64,000 nucleotides of DNA from Cryptomeria japonica (taxonomy: Eukaryota; Streptophyta; Pinopsida; Cupressales; Cupressaceae), in assembly GCF_030272615.1 (NCBI RefSeq), contig NC_081405.1, positions 468,894,008 through 468,958,007 on the forward strand. The letters are read 5' to 3'. Of the stretch, positions 1 through 13,083 are shown in pieces (the stretch's first letter is position 1; each line of letters opens with the position of its first letter). The notes under the pieces are model-generated. The model made no database searches. It had not been told where the DNA came from and worked only from the letters and a program-made list of their open reading frames with translations. Made by a program: the position numbers and the translations under genes.

Positions 1-726
<726 letters not shown>

Positions 727-1924
727 TGTTAGACAGTTCAAATAATTGGAAGACAACTGAGGGGAGGGGGGTGAATCAGTTGTCACATATTACTAGAACT
801 ATTAACAATTTAAACTTTAATACCAGAATAGCAGTTAAACCAATTAAGCATAAACAATAATCACATAATAAATACCATCCACATGACACCAAGATTTATA
901 TGTGGAAAACCCGATAAAGGGAAAAACCATGGTGGGAAGCCTACCCACAATCAAATAATACTTCTACAATAAGTATGTGAATTACAATTGAGGGGCCTAC
1001 ACTTGCAGGAAGGCTAATAGCATAGATTGCACTGCTCATCACAAAAGGAGCCTCACTGACTACATAGAAATCTAGACTACAATCTAGAGAAGTGTTGAAC
1101 TGCAAAAGATAGCATCTCCTATGTCTGAGTATAGTTCTAGTTAAGCTCAATACCGGAAGACTAAATCCTCTTACATAAACCCAATTCGATCTCCAATGAC
1201 GACCAAATCCTCTACCTGGATGATATTACATTATTCACACATTACATTCCTTGACCATGACCTCTAACATAACCATTATGATCTATAATGAGATCTTACA
1301 TCTATATATACAAACCTTTGACCATAAACAATTAGGTAGGGCACTAGATAATAAACCAATTACATAATTACAAACCATGTTGGCCTTAGACCAAACAAAT
1401 AATATCCAACACATAAGACATCTCAGAAATACATCGAGAGGTCCAATCCACATGTTACATTAAATTCAGTCCATAACCTAGATCAACCTGGACCAAGTAT
1501 AGGTCCACACGCTACAACAATGATCTCCATCCGCCAAGTTTCGAACATGATCACCAACAACATCCTAGAACTCCACTAGAAGTTTCACCAACACCACTTA
1601 TACAGTTCATCAAGGATCTTCATCAAAAGATCTATTAGTGAAACCCTCGTTGAAACCAAAAACTAAGCTTCTAAACAAACAGGATAGCATCTGATCACCA
1701 GACCAAAACCAACTGACCAAATATGAGTATGAGTATCATGAACAAGCCAGTTCTATCACCAATCTATATCAGAGCCTACTAGATCATGCCGGATCCAAAT
1801 CAACTAGAAACCACTCAACCTACCGAAACCAAAAGGGTGCTGGTAAAGCATCCAAACAACTAGTGTTGGCATCAATGAAAAAACATCAATGCAACACATA
1901 ATTAATTCCACCAAATGGCCAACA
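727..1924 (-). mobile_element. Probable solo LTR, copia-type
   Basis: Read on the minus strand, this block starts TGTTGGCC and ends CTGTCTAACA, so it has TG...CA ends. Its layout matches the better-defined 810-bp LTR at 18846-19655: a TGTTGGC start followed by an ATTG-rich stretch, a ..CCCACCATGGTTTTTCCC-type motif, and a terminal CACCCCCCTCCCCTCAG-like tract just before the end. Both flanks lie in CA/TA microsatellite, so a target-site duplication cannot be read with certainty. No internal coding region adjoins either end, hence solo LTR. The boundaries are inferred from the terminal motifs and could move by a few bases. Confidence 0.6.
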
Positions 1925-2330
1925 TACACACACACACATATATACATATACATATACACATATATATACACACATATATACATATATACATATACACATA
2001 TATATACATATACATATACACATATATATACATATGCACACATGTATATACATACACACACACATATAGCATTTTTTAGGACCTACATGCACATGTTGTG
2101 TATATATATACACACACATATACATACATATAATGTCCATGAAACACATGTGCTAGCTTGTAAAGCATAAAAATGTATTGTCCATGATGAAACATGTCCA
2201 TGTCATGAAATAAACAAACTGTGCGAAATAAACAAGTATGACATGTACATAGGTGCTTAAATGTAAAATAAGTCCATGATGGAACAATAAACTACATGAA
2301 AGATCTGAAATAAATATATATCTAGCTCCC
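1925..2330. repeat. CA/TA microsatellite and short diverged repeats
   Basis: Positions 1925-2065 are CA/TA/CATA repeats. At 2110-2330, loosely repeated words such as CATGAAATAAA and TGTCCATGA recur. There is no coding potential beyond microsatellite ORFs. The 2069-2095 stretch is an inverted match of 512-540 at about 24 of 28 positions by eye. Confidence 0.7.
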
Positions 2331-2718
2331 CTAAAATCAAGAGGAATCCCTAAAATCTAGACTCCTCTTCAAGCCATGCGAACCAGAATGAAGAGAATCA
2401 CTCTACAAGACAAAAATGAACTTGTGAGTTACAACATGAAATATAAATTTAAAACTATTACATGATTTAAAAATTTATATTTATAATTTATCAATTTAAC
2501 TAACTATTACAACTAAAAAACTTTTCATACACACATGAGTAGGCTCATCTCCTCTCTCCACCAGGTGCTCTGCATCTCCAGGGGCTATGGGGGTTTTCAA
2601 TGTCTCTCCTATCTCATGCTATAGTTCACATAGATCTCAATGAATTTAAAATAGAAATATTAAATTTAAATAAATAATGTTCAAGTTGTTAAATTTAACT
2701 GTGAAGCCACCCAGGATC
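2331..2718 (-). mobile_element. Left part of a decayed copia LTR (probable)
   Basis: This non-coding stretch is the left flank of the solo LTR at 2724-7060. With that insertion removed it joins 7066-7529, the right-hand part of a minus-strand copia 3' LTR. The outer (left) end of this LTR is not identifiable, so the start given here is arbitrary. Assignment rests on contiguity across the insertion only. Confidence 0.4.
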
Positions 2719-2723
2719 AATGT
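2719..2723. repeat. Target-site duplication AATGT, left copy
   Basis: The direct repeat AATGT here and at 7061-7065 borders the 4.3 kb solo LTR exactly. Confidence 0.8.
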
Positions 2724-5013
2724 TATAGTACCCCTGCCCTAATCAAATTTTAATCGTGGTTAGTTATCATGTAATCATGTTATAGTCAGATGTTTTAATT
2801 AATGTGCATACTTGTTAATGTGGTTGTCACATCAATTCGTATGTAAGTTTATTATTCTCTTGAATTGTGCTATTAATCTCGAGCTAACACTCTTATATAT
2901 ATATATATGCTTGTGTGATTCATGGTTGCAGAAGATTACAGGTACAGTACCGCATGGGTGAGAGGTTCGACTCCATCTAGGTTCATAGGTTTGAGTGCTC
3001 CTTATTAACCCTTAGAAATTGGATTAGGTGGTTGGGAGACCCTCATTTGATCGTAGTCATGCTCAAGTGAGCATCGTCAGTCGTCTGTCAGTATTCGTTT
3101 GGTTGGCTTTCTTGGATTGTGTGTTTTGTGTGTGTGGTTAAATTGAGTAATTAATCCTTTTCATTTTTTTTTGATTAAGTTGTGTTTATGCATTAAACAT
3201 TAAGGGACTAAATTGAATAGGTTCCCTTTATGCGATTAATCATTATTTAGAATTGCTCAATTCAAATTGGTAGCTAGTTTAAATTAAATGGTAAATTTTA
3301 ATGGATTAATTTACTTAGTTATGATTTTGGAAAGGAAAGACTTAAATTAATTTGAAATAGAATTAATTTAATCTCTTGCCTTATAAAAATAGAAAGGTTA
3401 ATTTCAATTTTTTGGGAAAATCAATTTTAATTAGAAAAAACAAGTTTAATATATAGATTTGTTGAAAAGAATGATTTTTGAATTTTATTTAAAAGAAAGT
3501 ATTTTAAATTCAAAAAATAAGAATTAATTTAATTTCTTTACCCTTTTAAAAAAATAAAATAAAATAAAATAGAGTTAAAACTATTGCCTTAATTACTTTT
3601 AGAAAAGTTAATTAAATGTCATGAGAAAGGATAAATAAAAGAAATGATTTTTATAAATAGCTTTCCCATTTACTTTTTGGAAATTAGAAAAAAATAATTT
3701 CTTTTATTATTAAATATTATGATTTTTTAGAAAATATTGTTTTCAATCTAAAAGTGGAGGTTGAATATTTTTCAAGATTATGTCTGTGAGTTCATGGGAA
3801 AGGGGAATGGATATTTTTGAGAAATTTTGGAGGCTAGATTGGAAACCAGAACTGGAGCTTGGAGGTTTGATTCAAATTGTTTGTAGAGTATTCATCCAGG
3901 ATTGCCATCATAGGTTGGGTGTTTGTCACTCTTTTTTTTGTTTTGAAATTTTGAAATTTAGTTTTAAAAAAAATACTTCTTTGTATGCTGTTTTTTCTGA
4001 AAGATCTTTGTTTGGAGAGTTTTTAAAGTTTTTTTAAATTTGAGAAAGGGTTTCCTGGTTTGGGAAAGGGTTTTGTTTTCCTATTATATGAATTTACAAA
4101 TTTGTGGTGAAAGGAAAAGTTATGCTGGTAAATTTTTTGGGAATTTCTTCTTTCTGTGTATTTTTGTGTTTTTCTTATGTATGGAGAAAATTAGATATTT
4201 TTAGTTTAATAAATTTCCCTAAAGATTTAGGAAACTTTATGTTTTTCTCAAATCTCTATTCGGTCACAGACATTTTTTTGGTTCCTGATATAAATTATTT
4301 TTCAGAAAATAATTTTATGGATGATTGTAGTTTATTAAACATTTTTATTTAAACAAAAATAAATTTGTTTGTGATTTTATTAAACTCTATTTTCTCAGAG
4401 TGCTAGGAAAAGAGATTTTTAGAATCTCTATTTAAAAATAAAAATAAAAGATATGTTTTGCTGGGTATTTTGAATACGCAGAGATTGGGTATTGTATTTA
4501 TTAGTTTTAATAAATTTTAAAAAAATTAAAGTGTTAATTGATAAAAGTTTATTAACTCAAAATTTTTGAGTTTGCTATGAACACTCAAAACTTTAAAGTA
4601 CTCTCATGTCCCTAGAAATGCATTTGTTTTAAGAAAAAAAGGTATTTAATGCTAAAAAAAAATAATATAAAAATATTATTAAAAAAACAAAACATGTAAA
4701 TAAAGTTTGTTTATATATATTCCTTAATATTAATTTAATGAATATTAATTCATCAATGTGGTTTTAATTAATATTTAGTTTAAGGAATATTAATTAATAA
4801 ATATTGTTTAGTGAATATAATATTATATATATACATATATTTATATATTCTTTCATTAGTGGATGTATTTATATTTATTTAAATTAGTGGATTACATAAT
4901 ATATTATTTGGGAACTTGGAAATTATACAATATATTATGATAATTGGGGAATTTCAAAATGGAAAAGTGGAAAACAATTAGATATAGATGGAAATGAAAT
5001 TATTTCCTTTTTG

Positions 5014-5088
<75 letters not shown>

Positions 5089-7060
5089 GTGTGTGTGTGT
5101 GTGTAAAATGTAAATTGGGTTTAATCATAGAAATAAAATGATTAAATTTGATTGGTTACAATAGTGAATTTGTTGTGAAAATGGAGATTATATTTACGTT
5201 TAGTTGATATGACTTTTATTTAAAAAGGATTATTTTGATTTAAGTATCGAATTTAGTTTTCACATGTATTTTAAATAATATTTTCATCAACTTGAAATTC
5301 AAGCTTAAATAATGTTTGTGATAGCCAAATTGGTATTAATTGAAATGAATTTATCATTGTCTTTAAATGATGGTTTATTTGAATGTATGTTTACTTAGAT
5401 TGTCTTCATGTGCTATTCCAATTGTGGTATTGAATATATCTTGTATGCTGATTTTTTGTTATTGTTTTTTGAAAACTTAGATCCTTTAGAAAACTAGATC
5501 AATTGTTGTGTGAAAACAATAGGAAAGAAGATTGTCTTTTCCAATCTATGCCTATGCATGTTTAATTTTTTGTATTCGCATTTGCTTAAGAAATGGAAAG
5601 TCCTTGTTTGTAATTTTGGTTATTATCGTTTGTCAATTTGGGTAATGGTTTATGTCCTTGATCCCGAATCTTGATTGTTTTCATGTGATGGTTTGTATTC
5701 GATCATGTCATTTGTGTGAATGTTTAACATTGGTTTGTGGTAGACCAAAGCTGGTAAGGTCTCTAGTTAGAGTACCCTCAGTCAGTGCACCTCGTATGAA
5801 GTTTAGTTTGACCAAGTGGGTAACCCTACCCTATTGAACTATGTTTGCTTGACCTTGTGTATTCCTCGATTTAGGAGTTTGTGTGAGTATGTTCGCTAGT
5901 ATGTTGTTGTGTTGTTGTTGATAGGAACATAGTTGTGGAGTCGTCCTGATGTTATTGCCCTCATGAGAACCTGATATTCATGTTAGACCATAGAATGCTT
6001 ATGATGGGATGCAAAGATTTAATTTCGTGGATGCTCCAGTTGAACTATTATAATTGTTTTTTATTATGTTATGTTGGATCCTTTCCTATTCAAGGATCAT
6101 TTATGTATTTATTGGACCAATGTGGTTGTATGTTTTATTGGCTATGTTCACCTTGATGGCAGGATTGTAAATGATGTAAACTTTATGTATTCTTCACTAT
6201 TGATTAAGTATCAGAGGGGTCTTGTAGTTGAGCAGACACGGAGATGTAGCCCACTAGGGGTGAACTCCGAGATAATTTCGGTGTTATGTGGTGTTTTTCC
6301 ATTCTTATGTTACCTTTTAATTTTTCATGTATGGATGCTTTAGGTTAAAATGTATAATAGGGATTAGATGAAATTAATTGTAAATGCATGTATGTAGTCA
6401 ATTTATTAAATGTAGTAATAGGGATCATAAAAGAGTGTAGATTTTATTAATGGAATATATTCAGTATCAATATCGCCATTAAGTATGCATGGAAAGTATT
6501 CATTAGTTTATGATGAAGTTAAAGTATGTTATGGAACTAGATGCATGGCATGTGTTTAATGTAAAATTGAACGTAATGAATGGTTAAAATTGATCAGATG
6601 AACTTAATCATGTTAACCATAGCTTTAACTTTAAATGATGAACTTCATTAAGTTTTCTATATTTTAGCTCTAATGAATGAACGTTCTCATGTTATCTATG
6701 TTTTAACTTTAATAGGTAAATTTCCTCATGTTGGCTACATCTTCAACCATAATGGATGAACACGTCCTATTATCTATAATTTTAATCTACTGAACAAAAT
6801 ATATCCTTGTTTAAAGTAATATCATGAAATTAAGTTAACCTACTTTAATTAGATCAAATGTCATGAGTTGAGTTAGATGTTAAATTAAGTAATCACGTTG
6901 GGAAACTCCTTAGGCATTGTTTAGTCTTATGTTGTGTTATATGAGCTGTTAATAACTCATTGTATCATTTTGTTATGTTTAAATTTTTTTTTTAAATTAT
7001 TTGCACTCCATTAGTGTGTTTTAGCTTTAGCCCTTCGGGGTTTCCTGGCGGGGCATTACA
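2724..7060 (+). mobile_element. Solo LTR, 4.3 kb, long-LTR family 1
   Basis: The block ends in GGGGCATTACA and begins TATAGTACC. Comparison with the family member at 13084, which begins TGTAGTACC, shows the terminal TG has become TA. It is flanked by the direct repeat AATGT at 2719-2723 and 7061-7065, as expected for a 5-bp target-site duplication. Beginning, middle (the segment around 6205-6275 recurs at 16615-16680) and end all match 13084-17365, so this is a whole LTR without an internal region. It is very AT-rich, has a TA/TG microsatellite at about 5018-5103, and carries no credible gene. A terminal CCCTTCGGGG hairpin lies at 7031-7040. Orientation is inferred from similarity of its end to the plus-strand gypsy LTR end at 27163. 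Confidence 0.85.
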
Positions 7061-7065
7061 AATGT

Positions 7066-7529
7066 GACTAAAGTAAAGCAAGACAAGAACCTAGAGATGA
7101 ACAAAACTCATCACTCTCCTAGCACTAAACTAGACTCATAATATGAGCTAGTGTTATGTTCTTAGTACTTAGACTAGGGAGAGGTGAGGGCTTGTCTATA
7201 TAGAAAAATATAGGCATATAAAACCAAGAGGAATAATAACTCCCTGTAGCCCAAAATAGGGGGGAGTTTTACCTACTTGGTAAATGCCAAGTACATGGTA
7301 ATTCCAACTCAGGTAAAGACAATAAATGGTTATGGGGAGGTGGCAAATAAATCCAAAAGAAGGTGTGACATTCAACCACCCAAATGTGGATGTGAATGAC
7401 ACATGTGAATGTAGGATTCTGACACATCTCCTCATACTAACCATTCTAATATAACCTAAGCAATCTTAATAATGTGTAGGAAAAATAAATATCTCCTAAC
7501 ATAAGAGAAAATAAAAACCTACACTAACA
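7066..7529 (-). mobile_element. Right part of a decayed copia 3' LTR (minus strand)
   Basis: On the minus strand the LTR would begin TGTTAGTGTAGG at 7529, directly after the purine-rich tract GCTTAAGAGGGGT (complement of 7530-7542), which is a typical polypurine tract and LTR junction. The LTR continues leftward to 7066 and, across the solo LTR insertion, to about 2331-2718. Minus-strand TATA-like words lie near 7195-7222 (TTTTATATGCC, TCTATATAG). The matching 5' LTR was not found in the window. Confidence 0.6.
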
Positions 7530-8613
7530 ACCCCTCTTAAGCATAGCTTAGGTGTGTGAAAACACACAAAGATGGGTCCCGGCTACTAGACCATGTTAGG
7601 TACCCATAAACAAAATAATCTCTCACAAATAGAGTAAAGGAGAAAAGGACAAAAATCCTCTCCAAAAGAGAGAAAAGAAAACAAGTTTCCTAACAAGGAA
7701 GAATCCCATGCAAGGAAGAAGTCCTCTTAAAAATAGAAAGGATAAGAAAGACTATGTATCCTTCCCAAAAGTAATCAACTATACCAATGGTTGATGCTTG
7801 AAACTGAATGTAGAAGATGGACCATGATCGTCAAACAACATTCCTCCCCTTAGGAAGAAATAAAACCAAAGGTGTATGAAGACTATCTTCCCATTCCTGA
7901 AAGGAATATGAAGGAAGAAAGTACAAAATGTATGAAGTCTTTGAATACTTCTCAAGTGTCTCCATGTCGATGCAAAAAGTTGTCACAATCAAATCAAGCA
8001 TTCTAGGATACACTGATGAAGATGACAATCTATAACCTAGTAGAGATATATGTTGAACAAGATCCCAAGACTCCTGAATCTAATCTAAAGATAAATATGC
8101 CTCCTCCAAATGCTTCTCAAAAGCAGCCACACTCATGTCAAACTATAATGAATGATCATGTGAAGAATGAACAATAGGATTCAAAGGTTCCTCCTCAACA
8201 ATAAAAGAAGAATCAACTTCATCAATGAGAAGATGAATATCCTAAATAGTGTCTCCCAAGTCCGAAATATGAGACTCCACAAACAAACCTGCAATGTTTG
8301 TCAAGTAGTCATCCCATGTAGTTGTATCTGGAAGATGATGTATATCATGTTGCATTGAATCACAAGCAACCATGGATGTAGAAACACAAGTATCCTCAAA
8401 AGAAACAATAGATGGAGGAGAAAGCATGAAAGGTTCAAGAACTGCATCTGATGTGAGAATACCTAGATTCAAGTAACCAAAGTTCTCAAAACCAAAGTTC
8501 ACACTAGTAGTGTGATCAACAGCCAAAGGATAAGAACCATCATTAGGTGAAAAGTCTAAAAAGGTATATAACCGAGATGAATGATCAACCATACTAGTAC
8601 CAATAATCTCTCG
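7530..8613 (-). pseudogene. Decayed copia internal region without recognisable pol
   Basis: Minus-strand reading. The segment 8592-8242 continues the copia protease/pre-integrase region and still has the MVDHSSRLYTF-type stretch that follows this region in related elements. From there to the PPT at 7530-7542 I see no integrase DDE motif, no reverse-transcriptase xxDD motif and no RNase H signature. Frames are broken by several stops. The spacing from pre-integrase to PPT is only about 1 kb, against roughly 3 kb or more in a complete copia element, so most of pol is missing. The open stretch 8028-7831 has no recognised domain. Confidence 0.6.
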
Positions 8614-8898
8614 TCATTCCAAGTATCGAATGATGACTAAATCAGGTGTGAATTCCATAGTCTTCCTTGTTCTACCATGGGTGATCTGATAGATGGAAAG
8701 AATATTGTTTGACAAATGAGGTACACACAAAACATCATTGAAGGTGCCATACCCAATATCTATAGAACCTTTCCCAATCACACTCATGTAAGCTTTGTTA
8801 CCCATTAGAATAGGTGGCATAAAACAAGGCTCAAATGAAGAGAATATAGACTGTGTAGAAGCCATATGATGAGAAGCTTGAGAATCTAAGAGTCATCT
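8614..8898 (-). pseudogene. Copia aspartic protease / pre-integrase remnant
   Basis: Read on the minus strand, the copia protease signature appears as LLDSQASHHM just upstream of 8865, where the family has WLLDSGASHHM. The Trp codon has become TGA and the active-site DSG reads DSQ. Downstream, the stretch containing FMPPILMG, VIGKGS and VLCVPHLSNNILS is the conserved segment between protease and integrase of Ty1/copia polyproteins. The protein would process the polyprotein in the virus-like particle; this copy cannot. It lies downstream of the gag remnant at 8980-9627 on the same strand. Confidence 0.75.
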
Positions 8899-8979
8899 CC
8901 CTGATTTACAACTTGTAGTAGCACAAAGAGCTTTACCTTTTACCTTTAGCCGCTTCAGAAGTCAGTCCTACATGACCTT

Positions 8980-9627
8980 TTATCTTAGTAGATCCTGATT
9001 GTTTTGAATTGGAAGAAGTTGACTCGAACATTCTAGAAGGTAGATCAATGTTGTTCTTCTTAAGAAGATGTTTGAGTTCATCAATATCCTTCTTGTAACA
9101 AGAATGTTCTTCGTGTCCACTCCTTTTTCTATATGAGCAAGTAGACTTCTCCTTCTTAGATGAATCACCTTTGGAAGATGATTTATTCTATGCTTGATTT
9201 TTATGTTCTTTTTTCTTGAAGTTCTTTTTTTTCTTGTCAGATTGTCCTCAACAATATGAGCAATACAATGCAAGATATCAACACCATGTTTATCACTTTG
9301 AATCATTCTTTTTAATCCTTCAATCAATGGGAGAGCCTCACTTTTTGGGTATTCTTGACTCATCCATTGTTTAAGATTGTCAATTTGATTGTCCATCTTT
9401 CCCAATTGGTCAGTGGATACCCTAGTTAATGATTCCTCCTCATTATGAGGATTATAAAGAGGATAAATTGGAATACCTATAGGTTTGGAAGAACCACCAA
9501 TATCCTCATTGAAAAAGCCAGCCAAATTAGGCTCCATTTCTTTTCTATTTAAACCTTGGGCAGCCTTAACTCTATAAATTTTCCTTACGGGGATACTATA
9601 GGTGGGACTAATAGTAGTAAAACTCAT
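8980..9627 (-). pseudogene. Copia gag-like remnant with frameshift
   Basis: A 215-codon minus-strand frame starts with ATG at 9627. Its first part has no clear domain. The lysine/arginine-rich C-terminal part shifts frame: in another frame, around 9060-9130, it reads a damaged zinc knuckle with CSY-R and SGHEEHSC (one Cys changed to Arg), followed by a KKDIDELKHLLKKN stretch typical of copia gag C-termini. It lies directly upstream of the protease remnant. Gag would form the virus-like particle and bind RNA. The N-terminal third could be non-gag leader sequence; I cannot tell. Confidence 0.55.
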
Positions 9628-10121
9628 GCACTAAGGGAGGGAAATTGGAAATTTGAATTTCAGAATGCAAAATGATTGAACAAATAATGCAATCTCCTAG
9701 GAAATTAAAATTTAAAATTAGGGCTTTGCCAAAATAACCTCTTAATTTAAAATTGAAATTATCCCTTAGAAGATAGAAATTTCAATTTAAAATTAGGGCT
9801 GAAATGACCTCTTATTTAAAAAAAAAAAAAAATTGAAAGGAGGGAAGATTAAATTTAGAATTAGGGTTGTCCCAATCTAACCTCTTAATTTTAAAATTTT
9901 TAGAATGTTGAAATATTGAAGAAATCAATTTAATTTTAAAAATTAGGGTATATATAATCAACCACTTAATTTTAAAATTTAAATTGAAAATGGAAATGTT
10001 GGAATTCAGATTTGTTTTCGGCCTTAGGGCGACCTAAAATTAGTTAAATTTCACAAATCTTTGGAACTGAGCGGTAAAATACACTCAAAATAGGGTCCTG
10101 GAATTTGAGGAGAAAAAGTCA

Positions 10122-10147
10122 GGACCAAGTAGGTACCTACTTGGTCC
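10122..10147. repeat. Perfect 26-bp palindrome
   Basis: The arms are GGACCAAGTAGGT and ACCTACTTGGTCC with no loop, centred on the KpnI-like GGTACC at 10132-10137. The axis coincides within a base or two with the left end of the 260-bp tandem duplication that follows. Confidence 0.9.
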
Positions 10148-10652
10148 GACTAATTTTTTACCAAATTTTCAAGGAAGCAAGATATTGTGATTTTAATGAA
10201 AATTCCAGAAGGATATGGGAATTGGAAATGTCTAGATATGCAAAAATAAGCCTTGAAGGTCAAAATAGGACATACTTAGGATGTTCGAGAAGATGATTCA
10301 TTGAAAGAATAAAACACCTAAGGGCCGACTTTGATGATGCTTTAGATTTAATTGAGTCAATTAAATTCTTAAAGAAAAATTTAAAATTGCACGTACCTAC
10401 TTGGTCCGACTAATTTTTTACCAAATTTTCAAGGAAGCAAGATATTGTGATTTTAATGAAAATTCCAAAAGGATATGGGAATTGGAAATGTCTAGATATG
10501 CGAAAATAAGCCTTGAAGGTCAAAATAGGACATACTTAGGATGTTCGAGAAGATGATTCATTGAAAGAATAAAACACCTAAGGGCCGACTTTGATGATGC
10601 TTTAGATTTAATTGAGTCAATTAAATTCTTAAAGAAAAATTTAAAATTGCAC
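10133..10652. repeat. 260-bp tandem duplication (two copies)
   Basis: Copy 1 is 10133-10392 and copy 2 is 10393-10652. Both start GTACCTACTTGGTCCG and end TTAAAATTGCAC. By eye they differ at only two positions (CCAGAAGG against CCAAAAGG, and ATGCAAAA against ATGCGAAA), so the duplication is recent compared with the surrounding decayed element. Confidence 0.9.
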
Positions 10653-10774
10653 AAGATTAATTTAATTTTAAAAATTAGGGTTTGTTGCATAAACCGCTTA
10701 ATTTTAAAAATTTAAATTTGAAAATTTGAATGTTGCAAGGTGGGAATTTGAATTTTGAAATTGAAGCAAGGACT

Positions 10775-12288
10775 TGTTGGCATTATGTGAACCAATATGA
10801 GGACATGATGACATTGTATGTTGTCATTGATGTCAATATGCTAAAGAGGAGAGAACCAGTATATGTGAGAACTAGTATATTACCAAGAACTGGTATATGT
10901 GAGAACCAGTATAACACTGTGAACTAGCATTTGTGCCAAAGTGAAGTGGTGTGTTTGTTTAAGGTGAACCGACATGTGGTTATGGGAACTGGCACATGGA
11001 AGCTTTGTATGACTATCGGTTGGTAGTCTCAACTTCAGGGTTTCTGGTTGAAGTGCCTCAAGCTTGTGTGACTCAATTGGTGACTGTGTGTGATGAGTTG
11101 GCATTGTAACGAAGAATAGATCATGTTGCCATGTCAGCCTTGTGCACGTGAAGGATCTCGTATGAAGGAGATTGTTCCTATCTACCTAGGGAATGTGCGA
11201 AGTCTATAAACGGTGATAACGCATGATGGGTTATTAGCCACCATGAAATCGGTGGAAAATGAATGATGGAGAATGTCTTGAGATTGGTTCAAGACTACTG
11301 CATTTAATGCAATGTGCTCAATGGTCAAGATTGAACCATTTGAATTGCTTAACCTAATAGCTTTAAGGTTTAGGGTTTATGCTACCGACCTATCTATTTC
11401 CTATAAGGTCGATGTTGTGTTTCTTTCTGAGCTTGTTGGCAAAAGTTGTATGTGTGTATTCAAGAGAAGAGATACATGATTCTTGCTAGACCAAAAGAGA
11501 GAAATGATACCTATAGAGTGTAAGTACAGAAGGTGAAGAGGAGCTAAAGAAGATTTGCATTGGCATTGAGTGTTGTTACTAGATCATTGTAATACCTGTT
11601 GATCTCTAACTACTTCAACAATTGAGAAATCCCTTAATAGGGTAGCTTTAACCAGCTTACTATAAATCCTTTAACAGGGTGACTCAAAACCATTGAGCTC
11701 TTGAAATCATCTAACAAGGTAACCTTTCACAAGGTTTAACCCTTAACTGGGTATTCTAGCCATCCCTTAACTAGGTGATCCCTAACAGGATTGGTTCCTA
11801 ACAGAACCTATTGTATCAGTCTTTAACTGGACTAGGCTCCTAACATAGCAGACTTCTAAAGAGTTCAAAAATAGCTTGTGGGTATTCATACCCATCGTGG
11901 TTTTTCCCAGTTTGGTTTCCACGTGAAAAATCTATGTGTCATGTGTGGTGATATTCATGTGATGGTTTGAGTGATTTGTGTCTAAAGGTAAATCATGTTG
12001 ATCTAGCTGTTTATATATCTTTGATGATAGTTTACCTGTTCATGCACTAGGGTGAAATGGAAATGAAGTATTAGATTGTATGAGAAGATAAGTGTCAACC
12101 AATTTATGCTTGTCTCAGTTATTCTGAGTTTTGTCAGTTGTACTCTGTTTAAGACCAGAGTTACTGTCTGTCTGCCTATGCATAGTGTCTATTGACAAAC
12201 CGGTTTTAGGATTGTGTTTTTGCCTGTATTGATTCAACCCCCCCTCTCAGTACCAATTTGGTACTGTCTGTTCATTATTGAGTTATCA
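10775..12288 (+). repeat. 5' LTR of the copia element
   Basis: It begins TGTTGGCATTATG and ends GAGTTATCA just before the primer site. The match to 47398-48901 is end to end. It contains the CAACCCCCCCTCTCAGTACC-type tract near 12237, shared with other copia LTRs in this window. A TCTATAAA word at about 11202 could be a TATA box, but that is only a guess. Confidence 0.93.
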
Positions 12289-12290
12289 AT

Positions 12291-12302
12291 TGGTATCAGA
12301 GC
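12291..12302 (+). other. Primer binding site, tRNA-iMet type
   Basis: TGGTATCAGAGC lies two bases after the 5' LTR. It is the standard complement of the 3' end of plant initiator tRNA-Met, used to prime minus-strand cDNA in most copia elements. Confidence 0.95.
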
Positions 12303-12359
12303 ATCCTCCAGGTCCTCTGTGTTATAAGCTTAACCACATGAGGTAAAGATCCTAGTCTA

Positions 12360-12510
12360 ATGATGAAGAGGGAAGGTCCAAAGTTCAACAAAGAAAATTT
12401 TAGTATATGGAAAGACAGAATGAAGATATACATCAGAAGCATGGGTACTCAACACTGGAGCTATGTTGAGAATGCCTATGTTGCCCCTATCGGTACTCTC
12501 ACCGATGACC
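12360..12510 (+). pseudogene. Copia gag, N-terminal part (interrupted)
   Basis: The frame starts at the ATG at 12360 and reads a typical copia gag start (FNKENFSIWKDRMKIYIRSM; residues about 8-30). At 12510 it is cut by insertion of element X. The reading frame resumes at 39097, after the second TGACC duplication, and is then in phase with the ATG at 39108. The codon at the join is split one base and two bases. Gag forms the particle that packages element RNA. The frame downstream of 12510 is element X LTR sequence and not gag. Confidence 0.9.
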
Positions 12511-13083
12511 TATTGGTAAACAGATTTGTCCTTCTTAAATACCTTTTAAAAATGACTCCCAAATGCCCAAGTTGAAAGACAAAACAAGAACCAACAGTTG
12601 AGTCACTTGCAATGGTGAGTGCAAGTGCTCTCTAAATTTTGATATGAAGGTACAAATCCCTTCATTGGATAAAAATATATATTTTTTGAATATGCTTTTA
12701 AGTAGAAAGCAATAAAGGAAGACTAACATCTACCCATAACCATGAAAGTAGATGCGAATAACAGATTTATAATACAGTGAATGAAGGTAAGTAAAACATA
12801 GTTTAATTATCCACACCCATGAAAATACCCTTTCTAATAGATCAAAATGATATGGATGTTGATCGAGTCTCTCTCATGTCTCAAAGGACAAGGGGGATAA
12901 AAATACCCAGACAAAGAGTTAACAACAAATTTCTTTCCAAATACAAATTTTTTTTGAAATCAAAGTTTTAGAATTAAATGCATACAGAGTTTAATGTAAC
13001 AGAAAAGGGCAATGAAAGGTAATCACAGAAGAAACAAAGTTCATTATGATGAAAAGAAAATATTGACAAATTCACAGATCAAC
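12511..13083 (-). repeat. Element X left (3') LTR, segment 1
   Basis: This matches 22143-22387 and then 37023-37348 of the right LTR. GATGC at 12751-12755 is intact, giving the empty site for the gypsy insertion at 22388. TCAAC at 13079-13083 is the left target-site copy for the solo LTR that follows. Confidence 0.9.

Larger units (their letters stand above)
9628..10769. repeat. AT-rich leader-like DNA with degenerate tandem units
   Basis: No gene is visible. Imperfect units built on AATTTAAAATTAGGG followed by an AACC(T/G)CTTAATTTTAAAATT-like segment recur at about 9700, 9780, 9850, 9930 and 10650. The same units continue beyond the copia element at 48902-49230, which shows the array was once continuous. 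A 260-bp tandem duplication (10133-10652) sits inside it. Confidence 0.65.

Noticed and set aside
3780..4352. Phe-rich ORFs in the first long solo LTR
   Set aside because: They are short, of AT-rich composition, absent from the sister LTR, and have no domain.
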